This document shows, piece after piece, positions 1 to 9,237 of a stretch of 64,000 nt of DNA (position 1 is the stretch's first letter; the number at the start of each line of letters is the position of its first letter). Source of the DNA: Caldilineaceae bacterium (GTDB taxonomy: Bacteria > Chloroflexota > Anaerolineae > Caldilineales > Caldilineaceae); the NCBI GenBank assembly GCA_026645575.1, contig JAPKMW010000023.1:1-64000 (forward strand). Direction: 5' to 3'. Below the pieces are notes generated by a model. The model was not told the DNA's origin and searched no databases. It saw only the letters and a program-made list of their open reading frames with translations. The translations under genes were made by a program, and so were the position numbers.

Positions 1-176
1 GCAGATCCTCTTCTTTCAACCCGATTAGTTCGATCACGGCTTGTCAAATTTGACCTCTGGCTCATTTGACCTTATTAGGTATTGGGTATTAATGTGCAGT
101 GCTGATAGACGAGTTTGTAAAAAACAAGTGACCAGTAGCTAATACCCAATATCTAATACTCTTTTAGGAGAACACC
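1..176. other. Left-edge intergenic region with inverted repeat
   Basis: No convincing complete gene is visible here. On the minus strand a GTG at 35-37 could start a gene that runs off the left edge (first residues M-I-E-L-I-G-L-K-E-E-D-L), but twelve codons are too few to judge. Positions 72-92 and 137-158 form an imperfect inverted repeat built around ATTGGGTATT / AATACCCAAT. The core resembles the inverted repeat at 16005-16064. A Shine-Dalgarno AGGAG at 166-170 serves the next gene. Confidence 0.4.
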
Positions 177-923
177 ATGAGTCAACGACGACGTTTTGAA
201 GGCAAAGCAGCCTTGATCACCGGTGGCGGGACAGGCATTGGCGCGGCCATTGCCCAACAGTTTGCGGAAGAGGGCGCGGCGGTTGCCCTGTGTGGTCGTC
301 GGGCAGAGGTTATTCAACAGAAGGTGAACGAATTGACCGCTGCCGGTCACACCGCCTTCGCCATTCCTGGCGATGTGGCGACCGAGGCGACCGAAATTGT
401 CGAACGCACTGTGGCTGCACTGGGGCGACTGGATGTCCTGGTCAACAATGCCGCTATTTCTGCCGGGGTGCCGATTGAAGAGATGGATAGCACCTCCTGG
501 CGCCAGGTAATGGCCGTCAACCTGGACGGGGCCTTTGCCCTGGTTCACCACGCCTTGCCCCATCTCGTGGCGCGGCGCGGCGTGATTTTGCATATCAGCA
601 GCATCAGCGCCATCGCCGGCGAAGTGGATGACGTGGCCTACGCCGCCAGCAAAGCCGGGTTGGAAGGCTTCAATCGCAAGTTGGCGCTAGAAGTGGCAGC
701 GGCAGGTGTGCGCTCCAATGTGATTCGTCCCGGCCTAATCCGCACCGAAGCCTTCGCCGCCATGCCCGCCGCCTTTTTCGAGTCGCAAGTGCCGCTGATC
801 CCCCTCCGTCGCATCGGCGCACCACCGGACATCGCCAACGCCGCCGCCTTTCTCTGCTCGGACGAAGCCAATTTTATCACTGGCGCCGTCCTCACCATTG
901 ATGGCGGAGAGTCGGCAAAGTAG
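177..923 (+). CDS. SDR-family NAD(P)-dependent oxidoreductase
   Basis: A classical short-chain dehydrogenase/reductase of 248 residues, the usual length, predicted cytoplasmic. The Rossmann nucleotide-binding motif TGGGTGIG lies at residues 15-22, the structural NNAA motif near residue 91, a catalytic Ser in HISSIS, and the YAASK catalytic Tyr/Lys pair at about 155 and 159. The C-terminus has the usual [11 protein letters not shown] signature of 3-oxoacyl-ACP reductase/glucose-dehydrogenase-like SDRs. The start is supported by AGGAG six bases upstream. The substrate cannot be told from sequence. It appears monocistronic: a strong inverted repeat follows at 985-1025. Confidence 0.93.
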   Translation: MSQRRRFEGKAALITGGGTGIGAAIAQQFAEEGAAVALCGRRAEVIQQKVNELTAAGHTAFAIPGDVATEATEIVERTVAALGRLDVLVNNAAISAGVPIEEMDSTSWRQVMAVNLDGAFALVHHALPHLVARRGVILHISSISAIAGEVDDVAYAASKAGLEGFNRKLALEVAAAGVRSNVIRPGLIRTEAFAAMPAAFFESQVPLIPLRRIGAPPDIANAAAFLCSDEANFITGAVLTIDGGESAK

Positions 924-984
924 CAGGCGCTGCGACATTCTGTCGCTTGGAACAAGCATAGGGAGCGAGGCAGCAGGTTTGGCG

Positions 985-1025
985 CGGTCAACCGGGGTGC
1001 CAAGCTTGCGCACCCCGGTTGACCG
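985..1025. terminator. Perfect 16-bp inverted repeat after the SDR gene
   Basis: Arms at 985-1000 and 1010-1025 are perfect reverse complements (CGGTCAACCGGGGTGC type) around a 9-nt loop. It lies 62 bases after the SDR stop codon and has no T-tract. It probably acts as a transcription end or 3'-end stabilising hairpin, by position only. Confidence 0.6.
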
Positions 1026-1116
1026 ATCTCAGGCGAAGGATTCTGGCGCTGAATAGAGGCCGAAGCGCCAGAGGTAGCAACACACGCTTGACAAAACAGG
1101 CTAGCAGCATCAGCTC

Positions 1117-1341
1117 CTACACGGTCTGTATACATGTGCGGTGACTCTTCTCAGCCGAAAATTCAGTCCCACCTTCAGACAATCGTGCTTTTGTCTCTAC
1201 GCCAAAGCGCGACTCATGCACTGTCGGCTGGTATTCCCGTTTGAAGCTGTCATAAAATTCATCATCAACCGAGACATCGATCCACCAGATGATGACAAGC
1301 GGCGGTAAGATAACCAAAACAATCGCAATCCATAGGCTCAT
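1117..1341 (-). CDS. Small single-pass membrane protein, unknown
   Basis: A 74-residue product begins with a strongly hydrophobic segment (residues about 3-22, LWIAIVLVILPPLVIIWW) followed by a charged soluble tail. It would be an N-terminally anchored membrane protein. A Shine-Dalgarno AGGA lies seven bases before the ATG on the minus strand, which supports translation. I recognise no family. The gene stands alone between the SDR terminator and the chelatase genes, and could also be a spurious ORF. Confidence 0.45.
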   Translation of the reverse strand: MSLWIAIVLVILPPLVIIWWIDVSVDDEFYDSFKREYQPTVHESRFGVETKARLSEGGTEFSAEKSHRTCIQTV

Positions 1342-1776
1342 GTTTTTGTCCTAGCGTGTGTAGCCGATTAGCTACACGAACATGGCGCGGTCAGGGGTTG
1401 AAAGCAGGTAGCGATATAACCACTCGCCGATATGTTTAAATGTTTGCGCTGCAATGTAGAGCAAAGCCAGTCAAATAAAGCGCCATAGCCACCGGCTGTG
1501 TGATGGCATAGCGACAGGAAGTTTACAGCACTGGGGTTTACAGCATAGTTCTAAATTCGGTTAAAATGAATATTAGCACAATTTTAACAAAGTTCAGCTT
1601 TCCGTTTCCTTACCCTTTCATTACGCAAAAACGATCCCCATCATGAAATATAACCACCTCCACCATCTACTTTTACGGAATGGCATACTTAGTTTATAAT
1701 ATAACCTAGAAGTTAAGATAGGATGGCGTCAATTCCATCCTACTGATTATGTCAAACCAAATCGAAGGACTCTGTC
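1342..1776. other. Intergenic region upstream of the chelatase genes
   Basis: No gene is visible. The region is AT-rich towards its right end. A TATAAT at 1695-1700 with a weak TTTTAC about 18 bp upstream could be a sigma-70 promoter for the chelatase gene at 1777. AAGGA lies nine bases before that ATG. Confidence 0.4.
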
Positions 1777-2882
1777 ATGCGAACGACGTACCCATTTACT
1801 GCCATTGTCGGGCAGGAGCGCATGAAACGTGCGCTGATCTTAAATGCCATCAACCCACAAATTGGTGGCGTCTTAATTCGTGGTGAACGTGGCACCGCGA
1901 AGTCGACAGCCGCGCGTGCGCTGGCTGCCTTAATTCCCGAGATTGAGGTGGTGGTCGGTTGCCGCTTTGGCTGCAACCCGAACCGGCCCGATCTCTTCTG
2001 CGATGAATGTCGCGACCGAATGGCGGTTGAAGGGACGCTGCCCAGCACGCACCGCATCACTTCCTTTGTCGATCTGCCGGTCAGCGCCACCGAAGATCGT
2101 GTGGTCGGCACACTCGACATTGAAAAGGCGATTCAAAAGGGCGAACGCCACTTTGAACCGGGCATTCTGGCCGCCGCCAACCGCGGCGTCTTGTATGTCG
2201 ATGAAGTCAACCTGCTGGATGACCATGTGGTTGACCTATTGCTTGACAGCGCAGCGATGGGCATCAACGTCGTCGAGCGCGAAGGTATCAGCTTTCAACA
2301 CCCGGCGCAGTTTGTCTTGGTCGGCTCGATGAACCCGGAAGAAGGCGATCTGCGTCCCCAGTTGCTCGACCGCTTTGCCCACTCGGTCGATGTGGTCGGT
2401 TTGACCGACGCCAAGCAGCGCGTCGAGATTTTGCGCCGCCGCATCTTCTTTGAACAGGACATCGAAGGCTTTGCCGATGCCTTTGAGAGCGCCGAACACG
2501 AACTGAGCGAACGCATTGAATCCGCCCGCGAACGCTATCCGCTGGTGAAATATACGGATAAAGACCTCTATACCATTGCCGCACTGACCGCCAGCTTCAA
2601 AGTGGACGGCCACCGCGCCGACATTGTGATTCTGCGCACCGCCCGCGCCCAGGCCGCCTATGATGGTCGCCTGCAAATCAATGATCGCGACATTCTGTTG
2701 GCCGCCGAATTGGCGCTGCCCCACCGTATGAAGAAGCAGCCCTTCCAGGACGCCGTCATGAATATGGATCAGTTGCAGAACAACGTTCGCCAGGCGCGCG
2801 CCGAAGCTGATCAACAGCCCGACGGCGACAACCAGAACGAGGGCATGCAGATGGCGGCGGCGGGATCAGATGAAAAAAAAGC

Positions 2883-2907
<25 letters not shown>
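1777..2907 (+). CDS. Chelatase AAA+ ATPase subunit (ChlI/BchI/CobS-like), upstream part of a ChlD-type fusion
   Basis: The AAA+ motor of a magnesium/cobalt chelatase, which drives metal insertion into a tetrapyrrole. The Walker A GERGTAKST is at residues 36-44, and Walker B VLYVDEVNLL at about 138-147. A four-cysteine insertion (C62, C66, C75, C78) is typical of the fused ATPase-VWA chelatase family rather than of plain plant/cyanobacterial ChlI. The last dozen residues after the A8 run at 2873-2880 (KKAWRAMSQI) look non-native. The acidic linker and VWA domain continue in another frame at 2883. Either a programmed -1 frameshift gives both a short ATPase and a full-length fusion, or an A has been lost. 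The metal and partner are unknown: no cobN/chlH is seen here. Confidence 0.9.
2873..2881 (+). promoter_or_regulatory. Candidate -1 ribosomal frameshift site (A8G)
   Basis: The coding frame reads GAA AAA AAA GCA. A -1 slip on A-AAA-AAA continues as AGC ATG GAG, exactly into the downstream ORF that encodes the missing linker and VWA domain. The ATG of the second ORF has no Shine-Dalgarno sequence, so independent initiation looks poor. A small stem (GGGC/GCCC) can form around 2929-2943. A missing A in a homopolymer would look the same. Confidence 0.55.
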
Positions 2908-3848
<941 letters not shown>

Positions 3849-3854
3849 TAAATC

Positions 3855-3940
3855 GGTAGACAGGTAGACAGGTACACAGGGAAATAGGACGTATCTACCT
3901 GTCTACCTGTCTACCTGTCTACCTGTCTACCTGTCTACCC
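3855..3940. repeat. Inverted repeat with CTACCTGT tandem units
   Basis: Directly after the chelatase stop codon, two units of GGTAGACA at 3855-3874 face five to six tandem copies of the 8-bp unit CTACCTGT at 3895-3940, so the two sides can pair. The unequal copy number suggests expansion of one arm by slippage. It could form a terminator-like hairpin without a T-tract. Confidence 0.7.
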
Positions 3941-3964
3941 ACCTCAAAGGATGAAGCCGACACC

Positions 3965-5161
3965 ATGACAACCGACTTTGACACCCCAGATGCACCCGCA
4001 CCGGACAAAGAACCGATCATTATCAAAGGCAGTTGGGAAGACCTACTGCAACAGGCCCAGCAACTGGTGGCCCAACAAAATGATGAGGCGATTCCACTCT
4101 TTGAGAAGATTACGCAACGGCTGCGCAAGTTGCCGGCGGCGCAACGCATGGCGAACAATGAGCGGCTACAAAACATCTTGCTCCAGGCAACCTTCCAACT
4201 GCAAGCCTATCTCACCATGCGCGAGCGCTATGATGACGCCCTGGCCGTCTTAACCGATGCCGAGAGTTTGGTCGAAGAAACCGCGGTGAACGCGTTGCGC
4301 TACCAGCAGATCCAGATCTTGTTGATGGCGGAGCGCACAGAAGAGGCGGTGAGCCGGTTGCACGCCATTGCCACCGCCCCCGACGCTGATATTTCTGACT
4401 GGGGTGCGCTGGCGACACAATACATACGCTTACAGCGGCTGGATGAAGCTGAGCGTACCATTGCAGAAGCCACAGCCTGGGTTGAGGCGCAAGAAGAGAG
4501 CGATGAACTGGATGACGAAAGTACAGAAGAGTACCATAGCTATCTTGCCGACTTGCGTTCTGACCTAGCGATGGCGCAGGGCAAGTGGGAAGAAGCGGAG
4601 GCGCTTTATACGCAGGCCCTTGTCCAAAATCCGCTCTATAAGCAGAATCTCCATTTACACTACATGCGCTTGTTGCAACATGGGCAACCAGAGCGCGCCC
4701 TGCCCTATCTCCAACGCGACCAGCAGCATCCAATCCGCGCCGGCTTTTGGCAAGGGGTGGCGCTCTATCGCCTCGGTCGCACCGCAGAAGCAGAGCAACA
4801 GTGGCAAAAGGTCATCAAGATTGATGTGCGCAACAATCAGGAGCAGAGTTTCAGCGAAATGGTGCTAACGCACTATTATCTAGGCGACAAAGAGCGCATT
4901 GGCTTAAGCGTCGTCTTGCAAATGCTCCAAGAGTCGCGCCAATACAACTGGCAGGCGCTCTTTTTGGCTGGCTTAGGTTGGGCCATTCAAGGCCGGTTGG
5001 ACAATGCTGAAGCAAATTTCCAGGTTGCGATTAACCAAAGGCGCATGGCCGCACAGGGCAAGTTGCTGCCCCGGATGGTCTGGGGCTACTGCCTGGATCT
5101 GCTTGATGTAGAACAGCAGGGACGCCTTGCGAAGTATTTTGATACTGAGGGTGTGGTGTAG
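3965..5161 (+). CDS. TPR-repeat protein
   Basis: A soluble, almost entirely alpha-helical protein of 398 residues with degenerate tetratricopeptide repeats, for example around residues 195-260 (AMAQGKWEEAEALYTQAL, then RALPYLQ and YRLGRTAEAEQQWQKV) and again near 330-350 (GLGWAIQGRLDNAEANFQVA). There is no signal peptide, so it is probably a cytoplasmic scaffold. It follows the chelatase genes on the same strand after the repeat at 3855-3940. Whether it works with the chelatase is unknown. Confidence 0.75.
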   Translation: MTTDFDTPDAPAPDKEPIIIKGSWEDLLQQAQQLVAQQNDEAIPLFEKITQRLRKLPAAQRMANNERLQNILLQATFQLQAYLTMRERYDDALAVLTDAESLVEETAVNALRYQQIQILLMAERTEEAVSRLHAIATAPDADISDWGALATQYIRLQRLDEAERTIAEATAWVEAQEESDELDDESTEEYHSYLADLRSDLAMAQGKWEEAEALYTQALVQNPLYKQNLHLHYMRLLQHGQPERALPYLQRDQQHPIRAGFWQGVALYRLGRTAEAEQQWQKVIKIDVRNNQEQSFSEMVLTHYYLGDKERIGLSVVLQMLQESRQYNWQALFLAGLGWAIQGRLDNAEANFQVAINQRRMAAQGKLLPRMVWGYCLDLLDVEQQGRLAKYFDTEGVV

Positions 5162-5211
5162 GCCGGGAAGAAGCGCGGAAGTCAGAAGTCAGAAAATAAG
5201 AGAGTAGGATT

Positions 5212-5979
5212 ATGCGGTTGTCACAGGATGAGTTGATTGGGTTTGCCAAGGAGTTGGCGGATGCGAGTGCGGGGGTGATTCGCCAATATTTTCGGACAAA
5301 TTATGAGGTCATTACAAAGGCGGATGAGTCGCCGGTCACGATTGCCGACCGGCGGGCGGAAGAGGTGATGCGGGCGCTGATCATGGCGCGCTTCCCGGAA
5401 CATGGCATTTTGGGCGAGGAACATGGCGCTTACCAGCCCGACGCCGATTACCAGTGGGTGCTGGATCCGATTGACGGAACGAAGGCCTTTGTCAGTCACA
5501 GCTATCTTTTTGGTACGTTGATTGCGTTGCTGAAAAATGGTCGCCCAATTTTGGGGGTGATTAACCACCCGCTGTTAGATGATTTTTTGGTGGGCATGGG
5601 CGGCCAGACCTGGCTCAACGGGCGGCGGGTGCAGGTGCGACCTTGCAAGCGGATCGAGGACGCCATTCTCCTGAGTGCGCCGCTTTGGACGGTTCATCAA
5701 TATCAAAATGGGCCAGCTTTTCTCGCGCTCTCCCAACGAGTGCAGCGGTATAACAACTGGGGCGACTGTCACGGTTACTATGTCGTCGCCGCTGGCGGAG
5801 CGGACATTATGGGCGACCCGATCATGAACCCGTGGGATCTCATGGCGTTGATCCCGATTATCGAAGGGGCCGGCGGCGTCATCACCGACTGGCAGGGCAA
5901 TGACGCCGCCAGTGGGCAAAGTATTATCGCTACCGGCGGCAAAATTCATGAGGAAGTGATTCGGTTGTTAAATCCGTAG
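5212..5979 (+). CDS. Inositol-monophosphatase family phosphatase, HisN-type histidinol-phosphatase
   Basis: A Mg2+-dependent phosphatase of 255 residues, typical for the family. The metal-binding motif GEEHG is at about 69-73, DPIDGTKAF at about 85-93, and a WGDCHGYYVVAAGGADI motif with a following MNPWDL near residues 182-210. The DGTKAF variant and the length fit the HisN-type histidinol-phosphate phosphatases (last-but-one step of histidine synthesis) better than inositol phosphatases, but the substrate is inferred. An AGG five bases upstream supports the start. It converges on the minus-strand gene at 6065, with a shared hairpin between. Confidence 0.85.
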   Translation: MRLSQDELIGFAKELADASAGVIRQYFRTNYEVITKADESPVTIADRRAEEVMRALIMARFPEHGILGEEHGAYQPDADYQWVLDPIDGTKAFVSHSYLFGTLIALLKNGRPILGVINHPLLDDFLVGMGGQTWLNGRRVQVRPCKRIEDAILLSAPLWTVHQYQNGPAFLALSQRVQRYNNWGDCHGYYVVAAGGADIMGDPIMNPWDLMALIPIIEGAGGVITDWQGNDAASGQSIIATGGKIHEEVIRLLNP

Positions 5980-6049
5980 GGGCACGAGGTTGGGCGAACA
6001 AGTTGGTCGCATCGAACAGAATTGGTTTCGCCCAACCTCATGCCCCTAC
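5976..6049. terminator. Bidirectional hairpin between convergent genes
   Basis: Arms 5976-5998 and 6026-6049 (GTAGGGGCA...GAGGTTGGGCGA type) pair over about 22 bp with one mismatch. It overlaps the stop codon of the phosphatase gene and lies just beyond the stop of the gene at 6065. Probably a two-way terminator, by position. Confidence 0.65.
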
Positions 6050-6064
6050 AAAATCCGCGTCTGT

Positions 6065-9013
6065 CTACGGCAGCATCACCAATGGCAGATAGAACGGTTT
6101 CGCCTCGCTTGCCACCCCTAACTCCTCAGCCGTGACGCTATAGCTGACCCCTGTGTCGTCAGCCTCGGTAGCGACCACATCACTAGTCAACCCATAGGCG
6201 CTGGGCAGGAAGAGAAAGGGCGCCTTTTGTTGCAGGCCGATCACAAAGTCGATGGTAAACGAAGCGCCCGGTGCGAGCGGCGTTGGCCCTTTCACCACGC
6301 CACCGACGCCCGCCGGGCCGCCTTGTGCATTTAGCACCAGATTCTTGCCAGTCAAAAGAATGATGCGATAGTAAAGCTGCTCAATTGGCCGGCTGGCGCG
6401 GTTGGTAAAGGTTGCCGACAGCGTGTAGATGCCCGCCGGGGCATTGGGCGCTGGGGTTGGGTCATAGGTGGTTTTCAGCCCTTTGGGAAGTAAGAAGCGA
6501 TTCACACCAGTTGCGCCCATGACTTGACACGGGCCAAATTCTGATGTGTTACCTGGACCAGTGGCAATGGCAGTGATGAACTCGCCCGTCGCCGTCGTCA
6601 CGGGGAAACTGGCGCGGAAGGTGGCTTTGCCGGCGGCGTCGGTGGTTAATGTCGTTGTGCCCAGGACCCGCTCGCCTTCGCCAAAGCCAGAAGGGTCACA
6701 GGCCGCGTTGGCAAAGAATTCCAGGGTGTAGTTGGTCGCCGGTCGACTATCAAAGATGCCCTCTACGGCTGTGGCGCTATTCGCACTTTGCGCCCAGTTG
6801 ATAATGGGGAAATTCTGCTTGCCGCCCGGCCCGGTGCTGTTGAGGTCGCCAGGGTCATTGAGCGAAACGCCATCATTGCCGGCATCAATGCCCAAACCGC
6901 CATTGCTAAAGATCCGGTTGCCACTCAACCGGCCACTATTGCCGATAATCACGGGCGTGCCGCCTGTGTAGGCCAGCAGGTTATTGACCGCGTTGAAACC
7001 GCTGCCGAGAGAGGACTGAATGGCGCCGCCATAGCCCAAGGGTTGCAGACCAGTCACATCAACCCCGATATAGTTACCCATAATTGTCGCCGAGGAGAGA
7101 CCCAACGCGACGCTGGTCAGCAGATTGCGCGCTTGGGGATGATCACCGCCCACGGTGATCGTGGCTTCGTTACCGGCAACGGCGCCGGGGCCAAGGGCGC
7201 GGCGACCGGTAATATCCGTCCCCATCAGGTTCCCTTGCAAACCAAGAACGCCAAAGGTGCCGGCGGAGACGCGGCCCACGATCAAATTGCGCTTGGCCGG
7301 TTCAACACCACCGACCTGTAGGTTGCCGCCGCCGGCGATGAGCGCAACCCCGCCACTGGTCGCAGTCAGGCCGCTCACATCAACGCCGATAAAGTTGCCT
7401 TCCAAAATAGTGTTGTTTTGATAGACATCGATGCCACCGCTGATCGCCAGCCCCTTCAAGGTGATGTTCGACCGTAGCTCCATTCCACCATTCAGCGCAA
7501 TCTTGAGAACGGTATTCAAGCCTTGCTCCACGGTATTGGTATTGGGCAGCGCGCCCGGCTGGGTGTACCCGTCGATGATCACCGGACTCTGAATCGCCAA
7601 CAGCGAACTCAGGTTGATGGTATGCGGCCCTGCGCCGGGAATAGCAAAGGCAATCGTCTCTGTCCCCGGATTGGCGACAGCTTCGGCCAAGAGTTCGCGC
7701 AAGGTGCATTCGTCAAAGGTGCAGATACCATCACCGGGATCAACGGTCGAGTTGACGGTGAAGGTTGGGAACGAATGGCGGTAGGCGCGGGCATAGATGG
7801 TCTCGGCGCTGCCGGCTGGCCCCTGCCCAGTCCAAGTCACAATCCATTGCCCAACATCACTCATGTCCACTGCCGGCTGCACCTGATAGCCCGTCGTCAC
7901 CGTATTCACCAGAAATTCATCCCCCACCGGCGTGCCGGCGCCATCATAGAGCCGGTTATAGATGCCATAGCTGCTGCCATCCTGGCTGTCACTCTGCCAG
8001 ACAAAGACGGCATTGCCCCGTTGATCCAGCGCCACATCGACAAAGGCTTGCACATTGGCGGTGTAATTGTTGACCCGAAACGCCGGCTCGGTAGGTGTAC
8101 CATCGGCGTGGTAGCGGCGGGCATAAATATCGGTGTCACGATCTGTATTCGGGCCGATACTCCAGGCGATCACAAAGTTGCCTGCCGGGTCCATGGCAAT
8201 GGCCGGCGCCAGGGCATAGTGGTTCAGATCGCCTAATTGCCCAAAGTTGGCAATCTCCATCTCTGCACCAACGCGATTGAAATTCGCGTCATAACGCTGG
8301 GCGTAGATGCCTTCATGACCCGCTCCTGTCCAACTGAACCAAGTGACAACAAAGCGGCCATCATAGGCCATCGCCACATCCGGCGCCAGTTCAGAGCCGA
8401 TGGTATAGGTGTTGACTTGAAATTCATCACCACGCACTTCGCCCCCCGTAGTGACGCGCCGACCATAGATGCCACCGTAATAACCGTCCTGGCCCAGGCT
8501 GTGCCAAACCACAACCCCTTTGCTGCCACGCCGGTCAAAGGCAATCGCCGGCGCTTCCATTGTATGGGCTTCATCCTGACTGATGCGAAATTCCGGGGAC
8601 ATAGGCACACCTGACAGTGCGCGGCCAAAAATGCCGGATGGGCGATTTCCGCCCTGTTCATCCCAGGCAGCAAGGCCATCGTTAAAATCCCAGGCGAGCG
8701 CAACCGCCGGCCGGTTCTGGCGACCAAGCGTGGTGGTATTGAGGTGCGAATAGCTTCCGTCCGGCAAATTACGGCCATAGATGCCAAATTGATCGCCATC
8801 CTGCTCTTCGTCGCTCCAGATGGCGTAGGGCGCGCCCGTTTTCGCCGTCGCCACTGCCGACCGGGCTTTAGCAAACGCCGCATGTGGGGTGACTACATAC
8901 GCATCACCGACCGGCTCGACGGCGCGCACAGGCGTCGCTGTCACCGGGAGCATGATCAGCAGCAGAACAACGATGATGAACAGATGCAATAAGTGCTTTT
9001 GTTGGTTTCTCAT
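6065..9013 (-). CDS. Secreted CSLREA/beta-helix protein with YLP tail
   Basis: A large exported protein, about 982 residues from the chosen ATG (AGGA seven bases upstream; an upstream ATG at 9049 is less likely because the signal peptide would be internal). After the signal peptide come six or seven repeats of about 55 residues with W...DG...GIYGR cores, then a CSLREA-like segment (VNSTVDPGDGIC...CTLREL), then right-handed beta-helix sequence (IDGYTQPGALPNT, repeated N-G-I turns). A C-terminal domain beginning near YDPTPAP is shared with the next gene. The chain ends FYLPLVMLP, a version of the tail seen on other secreted proteins here. Probably a surface or adhesion protein; no enzyme motif is seen. 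Confidence 0.85.
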   Translation of the reverse strand: MRNQQKHLLHLFIIVVLLLIMLPVTATPVRAVEPVGDAYVVTPHAAFAKARSAVATAKTGAPYAIWSDEEQDGDQFGIYGRNLPDGSYSHLNTTTLGRQNRPAVALAWDFNDGLAAWDEQGGNRPSGIFGRALSGVPMSPEFRISQDEAHTMEAPAIAFDRRGSKGVVVWHSLGQDGYYGGIYGRRVTTGGEVRGDEFQVNTYTIGSELAPDVAMAYDGRFVVTWFSWTGAGHEGIYAQRYDANFNRVGAEMEIANFGQLGDLNHYALAPAIAMDPAGNFVIAWSIGPNTDRDTDIYARRYHADGTPTEPAFRVNNYTANVQAFVDVALDQRGNAVFVWQSDSQDGSSYGIYNRLYDGAGTPVGDEFLVNTVTTGYQVQPAVDMSDVGQWIVTWTGQGPAGSAETIYARAYRHSFPTFTVNSTVDPGDGICTFDECTLRELLAEAVANPGTETIAFAIPGAGPHTINLSSLLAIQSPVIIDGYTQPGALPNTNTVEQGLNTVLKIALNGGMELRSNITLKGLAISGGIDVYQNNTILEGNFIGVDVSGLTATSGGVALIAGGGNLQVGGVEPAKRNLIVGRVSAGTFGVLGLQGNLMGTDITGRRALGPGAVAGNEATITVGGDHPQARNLLTSVALGLSSATIMGNYIGVDVTGLQPLGYGGAIQSSLGSGFNAVNNLLAYTGGTPVIIGNSGRLSGNRIFSNGGLGIDAGNDGVSLNDPGDLNSTGPGGKQNFPIINWAQSANSATAVEGIFDSRPATNYTLEFFANAACDPSGFGEGERVLGTTTLTTDAAGKATFRASFPVTTATGEFITAIATGPGNTSEFGPCQVMGATGVNRFLLPKGLKTTYDPTPAPNAPAGIYTLSATFTNRASRPIEQLYYRIILLTGKNLVLNAQGGPAGVGGVVKGPTPLAPGASFTIDFVIGLQQKAPFLFLPSAYGLTSDVVATEADDTGVSYSVTAEELGVASEAKPFYLPLVMLP

Positions 9014-9060
9014 ATGATCCTGCCTTGTCGTTAATAAACGCGCTGTCATTGATAAACGCG

Positions 9061-9115
9061 CTCGCCGTCAGTCCGTGACCGGCGCCTCTAACGCCGGTCA
9101 CGGACTGACGGCGAG
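9061..9115. terminator. Perfect 24-bp inverted repeat between two secreted-protein genes
   Basis: Arms at 9061-9084 and 9092-9115 are perfect reverse complements around a 7-nt loop. It lies downstream of the gene ending at 9238 and in the leader of the gene starting at 9013, all on the minus strand. No T-tract. A partial extra copy (CAGTCCGTGAC) occurs near 9175. Confidence 0.7.
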
Positions 9116-9237
9116 TGCATAAAGGCTTAGTCGTTACCCTTCCGTCTTTTCACGATTCAACTTGCTTCTACTCAGTCCGTGACTAGTCAGGAGCGGGCTT
9201 AGTTCCATCGCATAGGGGCATGGCGTGCAGTTCGGCT

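Noticed and set aside
3855..3940. Possible CRISPR-like array
   Set aside because: 8-bp units without spacers; a simple tandem repeat, not repeat-spacer units.
7523..8236. Plus-strand ORF of 237 codons
   Set aside because: Antisense to the beta-helix gene and without recognisable features.
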